DNA of 64,000 bases, taken from positions 1,550,001 through 1,614,000 of the forward strand of contig NZ_CP016210.1 in the NCBI RefSeq assembly GCF_001682385.1. Direction: 5' to 3'. Under the pieces are notes generated by a model. The model did not search any database. It was not told the DNA's origin and saw only the letters and a list, made by a program, of their open reading frames with translations. The DNA comes from Azoarcus olearius. GTDB lineage: Bacteria; Pseudomonadota; Gammaproteobacteria; Burkholderiales; Rhodocyclaceae. Shown one piece after another: positions 63,339 to 64,000 of the stretch (positions within the stretch are counted from its first letter, which is position 1; every line of letters starts with the position of its first letter). The translations under genes and the position numbers were made by a program.

Positions 63339-63818
63339 ATGCTGAGCCAGGAATCGCTGCAACAGATCGATCGCGAGATCGCGAAATATCCTCCCGACCA
63401 GAAGCAGTCGGCGGCCATGTCCGCGCTGCGTATCGCTCAAGTCGAGAAAGGCTGGCTTTCGAAGGAAACGATCGCCTTCGTCGCGGACTACCTCCAGATG
63501 CCGGCGATCGCCGTCTATGAGGTAGCGAGCTTCTACAACATGTACGACCTGCAGCCAGTGGGGCGCCACAAGATTACCGTGTGCACCAACCTCCCTTGTG
63601 CGCTGTCGGGCGGCGTTCATGCGGCCGAATACATCAAGCAGAAGCTCGGTATCGATTTCAACGAGACCACGCCCGATGGCAAGTTCACGCTGAAGGAAGG
63701 CGAGTGCATGGGCGCCTGTGGTGACGCCCCGGTTCTGCTGCACAACAACCACACGATGTGCAGCTGGATGACGACTGAGAAAATCGACCAACTCCTGGCC
63801 GACCTGGGAAGCAAATGA
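63339..63818 (+). CDS. nuoE: NADH-quinone oxidoreductase subunit E
   Basis: The 24-kDa-type subunit of the NADH-oxidising arm, 159 residues, binds the [2Fe-2S] cluster N1a through the cysteines in [12 protein letters not shown] and [11 protein letters not shown]. An N-terminal helical domain includes [18 protein letters not shown]. The ATG at 63339 has GGAAGACGAG upstream. It overlaps nuoF by 4 bases (ATGA). Confidence 0.96.
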   Translation: MLSQESLQQIDREIAKYPPDQKQSAAMSALRIAQVEKGWLSKETIAFVADYLQMPAIAVYEVASFYNMYDLQPVGRHKITVCTNLPCALSGGVHAAEYIKQKLGIDFNETTPDGKFTLKEGECMGACGDAPVLLHNNHTMCSWMTTEKIDQLLADLGSK

Positions 63819-64000
63819 GCGCGCACGGACTGATCCTCGCCGGGCTGGACGGCGACCGCACCTGGCGGCTCCAGGACTACATCGGCCGTGGCGGCTATTC
63901 GGCGCTGAAGAAGATCATCGCGGAGAAGATTCCGCCGGAAACGATCATCGCGGAACTCAAGGCTTCCGCCCTGCGCGGCCGCGGCGGTGCAGGCTTCCCG
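63815..64000 (+). CDS. nuoF: NADH-quinone oxidoreductase subunit F (5' part)
   Basis: The first 62 residues of NuoF, the flavin and NADH-binding subunit of complex I. The segment ends in [11 protein letters not shown], the start of the glycine-rich NADH/FMN site. The gene runs off the end of the window. It overlaps nuoE by 4 bases, so translation is coupled. Confidence 0.95.
   Translation, partial: MSAHGLILAGLDGDRTWRLQDYIGRGGYSALKKIIAEKIPPETIIAELKASALRGRGGAGFP

Overview
The window reads as an ordinary chromosomal segment of a betaproteobacterium. Gene content and order fit the Rhodocyclales (Azoarcus/Thauera/Aromatoleum relatives): GC-rich codon use, a tpiA-secG-tRNA-Leu-nuo arrangement, carA-carB-greA, rlmE-ftsH-folP-glmM, a nadE-glnB pair, a class I PHA synthase and cbb3-oxidase assembly genes. 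This placement is inferred from gene content; no search was run. I see no phage, integrase, transposase or CRISPR array.

Layout. Positions 1-10.7 kb form a microaerobic/metal block: the end of ccoG, ccoH, two small membrane proteins, tRNA-Arg, a universal stress protein, phaC, a divergent fnr/hemN pair sharing an FNR-type box, a UreH/TauE-like membrane protein, and a MerR-family regulator divergent from copA-copZ. Positions 10.7-28.8 kb carry a GGDEF-EAL protein, ppa, a FemAB-like acyltransferase, nadE-glnB, an Smr protein, trxB, a Crp-like regulator, ftsK-lolA-rarA, a small conserved protein, serS and a PAS chemoreceptor. Positions 28.8-35.1 kb hold the pyruvate dehydrogenase operon aceE-aceF-lpdA on the minus strand. 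Positions 35.5-40.2 kb hold a periplasmic binding protein divergent from a PAS histidine kinase/response regulator pair. Positions 40.2-44.1 kb carry folD, purE, purK, a Sua5-type gene and tRNA-Ala. Positions 44.2-55.2 kb carry carA-carB-greA, a DUF4149 protein, yhbY, rlmE, ftsH, folP and glmM. Positions 55.2-59 kb carry pstSCAB, followed by tpiA, secG, tRNA-Leu and the start of the complex I operon (nuoA to the start of nuoF).

Most genes are core metabolism. The most unusual signals are: (1) two copies of one ~105-base palindromic element lying in frame in the interdomain linkers of aceF and lpdA, next to lipoyl-domain DNA that is identical over 53 bases in three places; (2) a mer-type operator and a MerR-family regulator lacking the MerR Cys82 equivalent, in front of a copper ATPase; (3) a carA leader with two terminator-like hairpins and an 18-codon ORF overlapping the carA start; (4) an Smr protein whose N-terminal motif occurs three times; (5) a lone binding protein divergent from a two-component system.
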